Source of the DNA: Armatimonadota bacterium
Lineage (GTDB): Bacteria; Armatimonadota; Zipacnadia; Zipacnadales; VGFC01
Assembly (NCBI GenBank): GCA_016869015.1
Contig: VGFB01000006.1
Coordinates: forward strand, 1-22,098
Direction: 5' to 3'
DNA: 22,098 nt
The notes under the pieces were generated by a model. The model made no database searches. It was not told the DNA's origin and saw only the letters and a program-made list of their open reading frames with translations. The translations under genes were made by a program, and so were the position numbers. The first letter of the stretch is position 1; every line of letters starts with the position of its first letter. Shown here one piece after another: positions 1-7,789 of this stretch.

Positions 1-2
1 AC

Positions 3-100
3 GGCGTCGAGGGAAGGGGGCCACGGGTCGTTCCTCCGGGCGGGTCTGATCCCACACACCAGTTCTCCGGAGAACGACCCTCGCCCCTCCCCTCGCCGCC
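3..100. repeat. Imperfect long inverted repeat at the window edge
   Basis: The left arm (3-39) and right arm (67-100) are nearly complementary. GGGTCGTTC at 25-33 pairs with GAACGACCC at 72-80, and the outer G-rich arm 3-20 pairs with the C-rich arm 83-100 with few mismatches. Within the right part, GTTCTCCGGAGAAC at 62-75 is a perfect 14-base palindrome. It could be a terminator or a palindromic repeat. The gene to its left is outside the window, so its role cannot be assigned. I see no gene in 1-184. Confidence 0.55.
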
Positions 101-123
101 CCTGAGTTTAACGAGACACTATT

Positions 124-188
124 GCTCTGGTGAGCCGACCTACGACGACCAACGGCAACTGCCAGAATCACGGCTGACACGCCACTAG
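124..188 (-). repeat. Half copy of the CTAG-ended palindromic element (copy 1)
   Basis: Read on the minus strand, this starts with CTAG at 188-185, continues TGGCGTGTCAGCCGTGATT, and then reaches the module GGTCGTCGTAGGTCGG followed by CTCACCAGAGC. The same order of motifs occurs in the two arms of the copy at 11680-11833, so this looks like one arm with the second arm missing. The first CTAG contains the TAG stop codon of the TPR gene (185-187). No transposase is present. The element identity is inferred from the shared ends. Confidence 0.6.
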
Positions 189-1489
189 GGCTCCTGCAGC
201 GCGCCCACGGCCTGCCCGCGCCAGAGCGTCTGCGCGCAGGGGTTCTCCGCCGGATCGGGGTCGGCCAGCGTCCGCCACTGAGCGAGGGCCTCCTGGCGCT
301 TACCGGCCTTCAGGAGGATCTCCCCGGCGTGGAACAGGGCCTCGCAGCCCCGGTCCGTGCCGCGGTGCCCTTGCTTCTCGTCCGTGCCAAAGGCGCGGAG
401 CCGCTGAACGGCGGCGTCGACCTTCCCCTCGGCCACCAGCGCATCGACCTCCGCGGACAGATCGGCATAGGCCGTCTCCGCCCGCAGCTCTGCGAGAGCC
501 CCCAGCGAGTACGAGGCCCACTCCGTATCCTCGCAGGGGGCCTTGCCCTTCTCCCCCTCGAACCACGACCACGCCTCCTCGGCCTGCCGACGGCCGTCCA
601 GGAGACGGGCGCGGGCCGCCGCCGCCTCCTCGCCCTTGCCCTGCGCGACCAGCTCCTCGACGGCCAGGCGGTCCGGCTCGACTGACGCCAGCAGCGCGCC
701 GCCCAGCAGGAACCGCGCCTTGCACCGCAGTTCGCTGTCCGCGTACGCGCCCAGGTGGCGGAAGATCAGCTCCACGGCCTCCCCCGCCTTGCCCTCCGAA
801 ACGTACGCCACCGCGAGGTCCAGCAGGGCCGTCTCGCCGAGGCCCAGCTTCCCGTCGGCATCCAGCGCCAGCGCCTTCTCCAGGGCCTCCCGCCCGGCCG
901 GGTAACGCTGTAGCCCGACGTACAGCCCGCCCAGCTCCGCCAGCGCCGGCGCGTCATCCGCCTTGGCGCGCAGCCGCTCGTGCAGGCCCATGATGCTCTT
1001 GACCTGCTCGAGCACGTGAAGGAAGTCCTCGGGGATCACAAACCCGTACAGCATGTGCTCCAGGCCACCGTCGGGGTTCAGGAAGAGCGTGATCGGGTAG
1101 GTCTGAGCGCGACCCGGGTCCTCAACGATCAGCCGGTCCTCGTGGCCGGGCTGTACCTCGAGGCCCACGTCCTTGCGTCCCACGTCATAGGCGTTCAGGA
1201 AGGGCTGGTTCCGCGTGTCGACGGCATCGACCCGGACGCACAGAAAGTCCTCGAGGGCCTCGTCCACGTCCAGGTCATCGAAGGTCCGACCCTCCATGGC
1301 GAGGGTCAGCTGCTGGTTCTCAACACAGACGAAGGCCATGATCGGCTCGCGCACCCTCTCGGCCCGGTCAAGCGCAACCCGCCACGGCTCGCGGGCGTCG
1401 GTGGCCATCAGCCAGTTGGGCTTTGCCTGAGCCGCTCCCGCCGCCAGCAACAGTGACGCCGAGATCAGCGCCGCGTACGCAGTTCGCAT
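185..1489 (-). CDS. Exported thioredoxin-fold protein with TPR-like repeats
   Basis: The product is 434 residues. I start it at ATG 1489 because this places a classic signal peptide at the N-terminus (MRTAYAALISASLLLAAGAAQA); a GTG at 1510 would add seven residues. AGGAG lies 13 bases upstream of the ATG. Roughly residues 25-165 look like a thioredoxin-like fold (REPIMAFVCVE, then YPITLFLNPDGG), but the usual CXXC is absent: only one cysteine stands at that place, so a disulfide reductase role is unlikely. The remainder is alpha-helical with TPR-like periodicity (LAELGGLYVGLQRYPAGREALEKALALD). It probably acts as a periplasmic or secreted scaffold. It is divergent from the subtilase gene. Its TAG stop is part of a repeat-element end. 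The fold call is fairly confident; the function is unknown. Confidence 0.8.
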   Translation of the reverse strand: MRTAYAALISASLLLAAGAAQAKPNWLMATDAREPWRVALDRAERVREPIMAFVCVENQQLTLAMEGRTFDDLDVDEALEDFLCVRVDAVDTRNQPFLNAYDVGRKDVGLEVQPGHEDRLIVEDPGRAQTYPITLFLNPDGGLEHMLYGFVIPEDFLHVLEQVKSIMGLHERLRAKADDAPALAELGGLYVGLQRYPAGREALEKALALDADGKLGLGETALLDLAVAYVSEGKAGEAVELIFRHLGAYADSELRCKARFLLGGALLASVEPDRLAVEELVAQGKGEEAAAARARLLDGRRQAEEAWSWFEGEKGKAPCEDTEWASYSLGALAELRAETAYADLSAEVDALVAEGKVDAAVQRLRAFGTDEKQGHRGTDRGCEALFHAGEILLKAGKRQEALAQWRTLADPDPAENPCAQTLWRGQAVGALQEP

Positions 1490-1731
1490 GACGTTCACCA
1501 CGCTCCTCACCGCCTTCGATCCGGCGTCGGTGGGTCGCCGGGCCCGCTACCGTCACGTTCACCCGGCGCTCCCGAAATCCTCTACCCCCGACTGTGACAG
1601 GCATCAACGGGCTCGCGGGCGAACTCCTTCCCGAGCAAGGTCGCCCCAGCGATACGAACGCTTCGGGCCGCTTGCGCGTTGCCCGGAAACCGCTCCCTGG
1701 ATCGGGGCGTCTAACTCCCTTGGGCACAGTG

Positions 1732-4700
1732 ATGAGGCCAATGACGGCTCGGGTCTGCTCGGCGGTCGCCGGCCTGCTGCTTCTGGGGACGGCGGCCGGC
1801 GACGCCGATGACATCCTGATCGCTCGCTCGCCCGGCGGCCGGGTCGCCCGCGCCGCGGGGGATCGCGTCCTCGTGCGGCTGCGAGAGCCTACGGACGCCT
1901 CCGCCGCGTTCGCCGATCCGGACGTGGCCGCCGCAACCGACGTCCTCCCCGATGCGCGTCTGGCGGTGGTGTGGCTGGCCCCGGGGCAGACGGTCGAGGC
2001 CGCGCTACGTCGGCTGCGGGGGCGGCCGAACGTGCTCGCCGCCGAGCCGGACTATGTGGTTCGCCCCGCTCTCAGCCCCAACGACCCCCTCTGGAATGAC
2101 CAGTGCGCCCTCCGCCGCGCGCAGCTGCCCGGCGCCTGGAACCACCAGCGCGGGCGCGCGGATCTGACGGTCGCCATCCTCGACTCCGGAGTCGCCTACG
2201 ACCACCCGGACCTCGCAGCTAACCTGCGTCGGAACAGCCTCGACCCGCCCAACGGCGTCGACGACGACGGGAACGGGCTGGTGGACGACTTCCGGGGCTG
2301 GGACTTCGCCGACCGCGACAACGACCCGCACGCCGATCGGGGTGACGGGTTCGGCCTCGCCCACGGCACGCACGTCGCCGGGATCGCGGCGGCGGTCACC
2401 GACAACCGTGTGGGGGTGGCGGGAGCCGGGTGGGGCTGCACGTACCTGCCGGTGCGCGTGGTGGACGCCTTCGGGGTCGGCTACCTCAGTGACGTGGCGC
2501 GCGGCATCGAGTACGCCGTGGATCAGGGCTGCGCGGTCGTCAACCTCAGCCTGGAGGGCCCCTTCTCGCGGGCGATCCAGGCGGCGATCGACTACGCCTA
2601 CGAGCGCGGGGTGGTGGTCTGCGCGGCGGCCGGGAACACCGCCCTGGCCTTCACAACGGATCCCGCCACCTGGACGAGCCCCGTCTGCAACGACGGCGAT
2701 GACCCGGCGCGCCAGAACCGCGTGATCGGCGTGGCGGCGGTCGGCTGTGACGACGTGAAGCTGCCCGGCTCGAACTACGGCGAGACCTACGCCTTCATCG
2801 ACCTCGCCGCTCCGGGCCGGAGCATCACCAGCGCCTGGTGGCCGGGCGGCGGTTACGGTCTCGCCTCCGGGACCTCCCAGGCAACGCCGTGCGTAGCTGG
2901 AGTGGCCGCCCTGCTCATTGCGCGGCACGGGCGGCTCGGTCCCGACGCGATCACGCAACTGCTCCGCAGCACGGCGGACAACATCGACGGCGAGAACCCG
3001 GGACTGGCCGGCCGGCTGGGGGCGGGGCGCATCAACGCGCGCGAGGCGGTCCTGGTTGAGGGACCCGGACCGATTGTGCGGGTCTCGCTCGAGGTCTTGG
3101 GGGAGGATGGCACGCCCGGCATCCGAGCCTTGCCGGGCACCGGGGTCGAGGTGCGAATCACTCTCAGGAACCTCGGCCCGGCCGCGGCTACGAACGTCCG
3201 GGCCACTCTAACCAGCGGCGACCCACGGGTGGTGGTGAAACGCGGACAAGCGTGGTACGGCCGCATCGACCCCGGGCAGGCGGCGGTCTCCGCCGGCGGC
3301 TACCGGCTGCGGGTGCTGGGTGCGGTCCCCGAGGGCACGCGCGTGCCCCTGAGTCTCGCCATCCGGGCCGACACGGGCGGGCCCTGGACCGAGGACCGGC
3401 TGGCGCTTCCGGTCGGCTGGGACGCCCTCGGCGAGCCCGACGATGCGTGCACCGAGGCGTTCCCGGCGCAGCTGGGCCGAACCTGCCTGCGGGAGATCGG
3501 CGGCGTCCTGGACCAGGACTGGTTCCGCTTCGCGGCGCAGGCCGGGACGCGCTACCTCATCGAGACCGGCCCCCGGCTGGGCAGCTCGCCCAGCACCGCG
3601 CTCTCGATCCGCGAACCTGACTGCGGCCGCGAGGTGCTCTTCGTCCCCGGCGAGGACGGCCCGGCTCAGGTAAGCTGGGTCTGCCCGCTCACCGGCGCCT
3701 ACCTGGTGGGCGTGACCGGCGGTGACGGCCTCTGGACCGGACCGTACCGCTTCCGGGTTTCCGTCACGGGCTCCGGCGCGCCGGGTCCGGTGCAGGTAAC
3801 GCGCCTCACGGTTGACGACGACCGAGTGGGCGCCAGCGCGGGGAACGGTGATGGATGGGCCGATCCGGGCGAGATGATCGAGCTGCGCGCCGAGTTGACG
3901 AACGCGGGGCCGCTGCCGCTCGCCGGGGTGACGGCCGGAGTGAGCACGAATCGCGCGGGCCTCCGGGTTGTCGCCGCTGAGGCGGGCTTCCCGGACTTGG
4001 CCCCCGGCCGCGCGGCGTGGTCGACCACTCCGTACGTGCTGGAGGTCAAACCGGGGATGGTCGAACCCGCTGCGGCGGTGCTGCGCTTCGCCGTTACGAC
4101 CGCCGGCGGGGCGTGGGACGCCGCTGCGTCGCTGCCCGTCGGCCGCTCGGGCGTCGGCGAGCCGGACGATACCTGCGCCGCAGCCGTGCTCATCTCGCCC
4201 GATGACTTCCGGCACCTGCGGGCCTTCGAGACGCCCGACGATTCGGACTGGTTCGCCTTCGACGCCCTGGCGGGGGTCCGCTACGACCTCGCAACACGCT
4301 CGGCCGGTGACCCGGCCGTCGACACCGTGCTCGCCCTGCGCGGGCCGTTCTGCGGGCCGCCGATCACCTTCGGGCAGGCGGCCGCCGGGCGCCTGGCGGA
4401 GATCGCGTGGCGCTGCCCCGAGTCCGGCCGCTACGGCACCCTCGTGCGGCCCGCCCCGGGCTCGGCGCTCGGCCCCTACCGGCTGTCGCTGCGAGCGCTG
4501 GATAACCTCGGTCCCGGCGAGCCGGACGACACGTGCGCCCAGGCGAGCGAGCTGACGGTGGGCGGCGCGCCCCTCTTGCGGGACTTCGCCGTCCCCGGCG
4601 ATCTCGACTGGTTCCGCTTCCCGGCCGATGATGGCGCGACGTACGTCATTGAGACGGGCCCCGCGCCCGGCCAGACGCCCCGCGAGGTGAAGTCGCCGCC

Positions 4701-5562
4701 GGACGGCTCGCCGCGAGCGCCCGATACCGTGCTGAAAGTCAGCGCCCCGGACTGCGGCGCGTGGATGGCGCGCAACGACGACTCCGGGGCCGGGCTCTTC
4801 TCGCGCATCGTGTTGCAGACGACCGGCGGGGGCGTCTACGGTGTGCGGGTGGCCGAGGTGAACGCGGCACTGGGGGCGTACCAGGTGTGGGTGCGGCCGA
4901 ACCGGGCGCCGACCGTCGACTTCACCGGCACCGTCGGGTACGAGGCGGACCCGGTGGAGCCCGCCTCCGGCACAGCCGACAACACCCGTTTCCGGTTCCG
5001 CGTGCTGTACCGCGACGCCGAGGGCGATCCGGCGGCCTTCGTGCGAGTGCGGCTGTTTGTGGGCGGGGTCGAGACGGCGGAGAGCCCGGTGCAGCTGCGC
5101 CCGGTCAGCGGCGATCCGCAGACCGGTGTCACGTATGCCGGCGGTCGCACGTTGCCGGCCGGGGAGTACCGCTGCCGCATCCACGCTCACGACGGCTCCG
5201 TGCCCGCGATCGGGCCGGCCGCCGAAGTGACGCGCGGGCCGTCGGTGCAAGCCGCCGGGACCACCGCCGCTGCCGCGCTGATCACATCGCTCTCAGTCCT
5301 GGCGGAGCCCCGGCGGTTCGCCGAGGTCCGGTTCACGCTGGCTGCTGCCGCCGGCGTGTCGGCGCGGATCCTCAACGTGGCCGGGCGCGAAGTCCGCGTC
5401 CTCGCCGCCGACCGGCCCTCTCCGAGCGGGACTAACACGCTGACCTGGGACGGCGCCGCCGCCACCGGCCTCCGTGCCGCGCCGGGAACCTACCTCCTCG
5501 AGCTCACCGTGCGGTCGGAGTCGGGCGAGCGCCACTCGCGACTCGCGTCCTTCCGCTGGTAA
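1732..5562 (+). CDS. Secreted subtilisin-like serine protease with PPC-type and FlgD-like C-terminal domains
   Basis: The product is 1276 residues from ATG 1732, chosen because it begins a signal peptide (MTARVCSAVAGLLLLGTAAG after MRP). The ribosome site is weak, ATG 1741 is equally possible, and an in-frame start at 1594 would put a non-signal sequence in front. A propeptide-like segment (about 35-120) precedes an S8 peptidase domain. Its triad is Asp151 (LDSG), His211 (HGTHVAG) and Ser382 (GTSQATP), with oxyanion Asn302 (AAAGN). Then come three pre-peptidase C-terminal-like modules starting at GEPDDxC near residues 567, 809 and 929, each with a D-W-F-x-F core, separated by Ig/CARDB-like stretches. 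Residues 1196-1276 resemble a FlgD Ig-like domain (RILNVAGREV, then WDG and APGTYLLEL). The protease is probably exported and degrades extracellular protein. All catalytic residues are intact. Confidence 0.93.
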   Translation: MRPMTARVCSAVAGLLLLGTAAGDADDILIARSPGGRVARAAGDRVLVRLREPTDASAAFADPDVAAATDVLPDARLAVVWLAPGQTVEAALRRLRGRPNVLAAEPDYVVRPALSPNDPLWNDQCALRRAQLPGAWNHQRGRADLTVAILDSGVAYDHPDLAANLRRNSLDPPNGVDDDGNGLVDDFRGWDFADRDNDPHADRGDGFGLAHGTHVAGIAAAVTDNRVGVAGAGWGCTYLPVRVVDAFGVGYLSDVARGIEYAVDQGCAVVNLSLEGPFSRAIQAAIDYAYERGVVVCAAAGNTALAFTTDPATWTSPVCNDGDDPARQNRVIGVAAVGCDDVKLPGSNYGETYAFIDLAAPGRSITSAWWPGGGYGLASGTSQATPCVAGVAALLIARHGRLGPDAITQLLRSTADNIDGENPGLAGRLGAGRINAREAVLVEGPGPIVRVSLEVLGEDGTPGIRALPGTGVEVRITLRNLGPAAATNVRATLTSGDPRVVVKRGQAWYGRIDPGQAAVSAGGYRLRVLGAVPEGTRVPLSLAIRADTGGPWTEDRLALPVGWDALGEPDDACTEAFPAQLGRTCLREIGGVLDQDWFRFAAQAGTRYLIETGPRLGSSPSTALSIREPDCGREVLFVPGEDGPAQVSWVCPLTGAYLVGVTGGDGLWTGPYRFRVSVTGSGAPGPVQVTRLTVDDDRVGASAGNGDGWADPGEMIELRAELTNAGPLPLAGVTAGVSTNRAGLRVVAAEAGFPDLAPGRAAWSTTPYVLEVKPGMVEPAAAVLRFAVTTAGGAWDAAASLPVGRSGVGEPDDTCAAAVLISPDDFRHLRAFETPDDSDWFAFDALAGVRYDLATRSAGDPAVDTVLALRGPFCGPPITFGQAAAGRLAEIAWRCPESGRYGTLVRPAPGSALGPYRLSLRALDNLGPGEPDDTCAQASELTVGGAPLLRDFAVPGDLDWFRFPADDGATYVIETGPAPGQTPREVKSPPDGSPRAPDTVLKVSAPDCGAWMARNDDSGAGLFSRIVLQTTGGGVYGVRVAEVNAALGAYQVWVRPNRAPTVDFTGTVGYEADPVEPASGTADNTRFRFRVLYRDAEGDPAAFVRVRLFVGGVETAESPVQLRPVSGDPQTGVTYAGGRTLPAGEYRCRIHAHDGSVPAIGPAAEVTRGPSVQAAGTTAAAALITSLSVLAEPRRFAEVRFTLAAAAGVSARILNVAGREVRVLAADRPSPSGTNTLTWDGAAATGLRAAPGTYLLELTVRSESGERHSRLASFRW

Positions 5563-5599
5563 GCGAGGAATCTCCGGCCCCGCCGCGAACTACGCGCCC

Positions 5600-7552
5600 A
5601 TGACCGACCGACAACCGGCCGTGGCCGCTGCGGAGCCCGCGCGCCCGCCGAACATCTGGCGGGCCGTGCTGTTCTCGGTGGTCGTCGCGCCGTTTCACAC
5701 CTACTGGCTCATCCACCTGGAGATCGTGCGCGGGACGGGCTTCGCCAGCACCGTCAGCCTGTTCTTCAACGTCATCCTGACCCTCGTCGTGTTGGTCGCG
5801 CTCAACGTGCCCCTCCGCCGCTACCTGCCGCGCCACGCGCTGACGCGTCCCGAGTTGGTCACGGTCTACATCATGCTCTCGCTGGTCACGTGCCTGTGCT
5901 CGATTGACATGATGAAGCCGCTCATCTGCCTGATGCCCTGGGCGCGCGAGTACGCGACCGCGGAGAACCGCTGGGAGCAGCTCTTCTTCCGCCAGCTCCC
6001 GCAGCAGTGGATCGTGCAGGACCCGGTGGCGGTGCGCGCCTACTACGAGGGCGGCACGAGCTTCTACCGGCCGGAGTTCCTCGGCGCGTGGCTGCAGCCG
6101 GTGCTGCTGTGGGTGGCCTTCATCGTCGCACTGACGTGGGTGATGCTCTGCCTGAACGTGCTGATCCGGCGGCGCTGGATGGACCACGAGCGCTTGACCT
6201 ACCCCATCGCCCTGCTGCCCTTCGAGCTGACCGAGCCCACCGGCGCCTTTTACCGGCAGCGGATGATGTGGCTGGGCTTCGCAGTGGCGGGGGCCTATGA
6301 TCTGTTGAACGGCCTACACTCCCTCTGGCCGGTGATCCCGGCGCTGAACCTGCAGAACTTCTACCTGCACCCCTACCTCCGCTCGGCGCCGTGGAACGCC
6401 ATCGGCTGGACGCCCCTGACGCTCTTTCCTTTCGTGGTCGGGATGGGCTACCTGCTCCCGATCGAGCTGCTGATGAGCTTCTGGGTCTTCTTCGGCGTGT
6501 GGAAGCTGGAGAGCGTGGCGGCGAAGTCCTTGGGCCTCCCGCTGGGACGGCACCAGTGGCCGTTCTTCGATGAGCAGGCCTTGGGCTGCTACCTCGCGAT
6601 TGTAGCCTTCGCCCTGTTCGCGATGCGGGGGCACCTGCGGGAGGTCCTGCGGGAGTGCCTCAGCGGCCGAAGCGACGTCGCCCCGGGCGACCCGTTCAGC
6701 TACCGCACGGCGTTTTGGGGGGCATTGATCGGCTGCGGCGTCCTGGTCGCCTTCCTGCTGCAGGCGGGCATGCCGCTCTGGTCCGCCATTGCGTTCTTCG
6801 TGCTCTACTACCTCATCGCGCTGTGCATCACCCGCATGCGGGCGCAGTTCGGTCCGCCGGTGCACGACCTGCACTTCGTTGGGCCGGACCAGACCCTCAC
6901 CTCGGTCCTGGGCAGCCGGGCCTTCTCGCTCCGCTCCCTCACCGCGCTCACATACCTGTACTGGTTCAACCGCGCCTACCGCTCCCACCCCATGCCTCAC
7001 CAGATGGAAACGCTGAAGATGTGTCGCCGCGGGGAGATCATCCCGCGCGGCATCGCCATCGCCATGGTCGTGGCGGTGCTGGTGGGGGCGCTCGCGCACT
7101 TCTGGAGCTACCTGCACATCGCGTATGACCTGGGGGCGGCGCGCAAGATGGTCGGCTGGGGAACGTATGGTTACTCGCGGGAGGCCTTCGCGCGGCTCGA
7201 GGGCTGGATCATGGCGCCCAGCAGCCCCAACCCCCAGATGATCGGCGCGATCCTCTGGGGTTTCGTGAGCACGCTGGCGCTCATGGGTCTGCAGGCCCGA
7301 GTCGTCTGGCTGCCGCTACACCCCCTGGGCTACGCGATCAGCAACGGCTGGTCGGCCCACTGGACGTACTCCAGCCTCTTCGTCGCCTGGGCGCTGAAGG
7401 CGACCATCAGCCGCTACTGGGGCCACAAGGGCTACCTCAATGCCCTCCCCTTCTTCCTCGGCCTCATCCTTGGCGAGTTCGTCGTCGGCGGCCTCTGGAC
7501 CGTCGTCGGCACCGTCACCGGCCTCCCCACTTTCAGCTTCTGGCGAGGCTAG
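5600..7552 (+). CDS. Polytopic membrane protein of the DUF6785/DUF6784 type
   Basis: The product is 650 residues from ATG 5600, 37 bases after the subtilase stop, so co-transcription is likely. No clear Shine-Dalgarno is seen. I count about 12-14 hydrophobic helices, from WRAVLFSVVVAPFHTYWLIH at the N-terminus to LPFFLGLILGEFVVGGLWTV at the C-terminus, with a soluble loop of about 60 residues (roughly 110-170). The layout and motifs such as HPMPHQMETLK and the C-terminal RYWGHKGY segment match, from memory, the DUF6785 plus DUF6784 proteins common in Armatimonadota and Planctomycetota. Their substrate is not established; transport is a guess. The stop codon TAG (7550-7552) is the last three bases of a CTAG that starts a repeat element. 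Confidence 0.8.
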   Translation: MTDRQPAVAAAEPARPPNIWRAVLFSVVVAPFHTYWLIHLEIVRGTGFASTVSLFFNVILTLVVLVALNVPLRRYLPRHALTRPELVTVYIMLSLVTCLCSIDMMKPLICLMPWAREYATAENRWEQLFFRQLPQQWIVQDPVAVRAYYEGGTSFYRPEFLGAWLQPVLLWVAFIVALTWVMLCLNVLIRRRWMDHERLTYPIALLPFELTEPTGAFYRQRMMWLGFAVAGAYDLLNGLHSLWPVIPALNLQNFYLHPYLRSAPWNAIGWTPLTLFPFVVGMGYLLPIELLMSFWVFFGVWKLESVAAKSLGLPLGRHQWPFFDEQALGCYLAIVAFALFAMRGHLREVLRECLSGRSDVAPGDPFSYRTAFWGALIGCGVLVAFLLQAGMPLWSAIAFFVLYYLIALCITRMRAQFGPPVHDLHFVGPDQTLTSVLGSRAFSLRSLTALTYLYWFNRAYRSHPMPHQMETLKMCRRGEIIPRGIAIAMVVAVLVGALAHFWSYLHIAYDLGAARKMVGWGTYGYSREAFARLEGWIMAPSSPNPQMIGAILWGFVSTLALMGLQARVVWLPLHPLGYAISNGWSAHWTYSSLFVAWALKATISRYWGHKGYLNALPFFLGLILGEFVVGGLWTVVGTVTGLPTFSFWRG

Positions 7553-7713
7553 TGCGCCGTCACTCGTGATTGTGAGGATGTGTCGTCGTCGCTCGAAGGG
7601 CCCACCTCGACAACGACGGTGACGGAGCAGCGCTCCGTCCTACGACGGCGACGGATGGGCGTGCGGAACGGGCCGTCCACCAACCCAGACAATCACGCGA
7701 GACGGCGCACTAG
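7549..7713. mobile_element. MITE-like element with CTAG ends (copy 2)
   Basis: CTAG at 7549-7552 and CTAG at 7710-7713 bound a segment whose ends are inverted repeats: TGCGCCGTC is identical at both ends, and the match continues inward (CTCGTGATTGTG against CGCGTGATTGTC) for about 26 bases with a few mismatches. The interior carries a hairpin at 7621-7639 (GACGGAGC, loop AGC, GCTCCGTC) next to CTACGACG. There is no coding capacity. If CTAG is a target duplication, the element proper is 7553-7709. Target choice would resemble that of IS5-group elements (YTAR), but this is inference. Confidence 0.65.
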
Positions 7714-7737
7714 CGTCCCCGCCTCGCCGTCTCGTAG

Positions 7738-7756
7738 GTCGGGCTTCCAGCCCGAC
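7738..7756. repeat. REP-like hairpin with conserved flanks
   Basis: GTCGGGCT, loop TCC, AGCCCGAC forms an 8-bp perfect stem. It is preceded by TCTCGTAG and followed by GCCGT. The same flanks (CGTAGGTCGG before, CCGACGCCGT after) surround a different stem at 15951-15969. It lies between the convergent membrane-protein and beta-helix genes and might also stop transcription, but no T-run follows. Confidence 0.6.
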
Positions 7757-7789
7757 GCCGTGAGCCCGCGCCGCCATCCACACCCCGCT

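Noticed and set aside
3208..5250. A 680-codon open frame on the minus strand inside the subtilase gene
   Set aside because: It is a composition shadow: no domain, signal or ribosome site, and the opposite frame has the clear PPC-like repeats.
7549..7713. CRISPR or tandem repeat array in the hairpin-rich gap
   Set aside because: The repeats are inverted, not regularly spaced direct repeats with unique spacers, and no cas gene is in the window.
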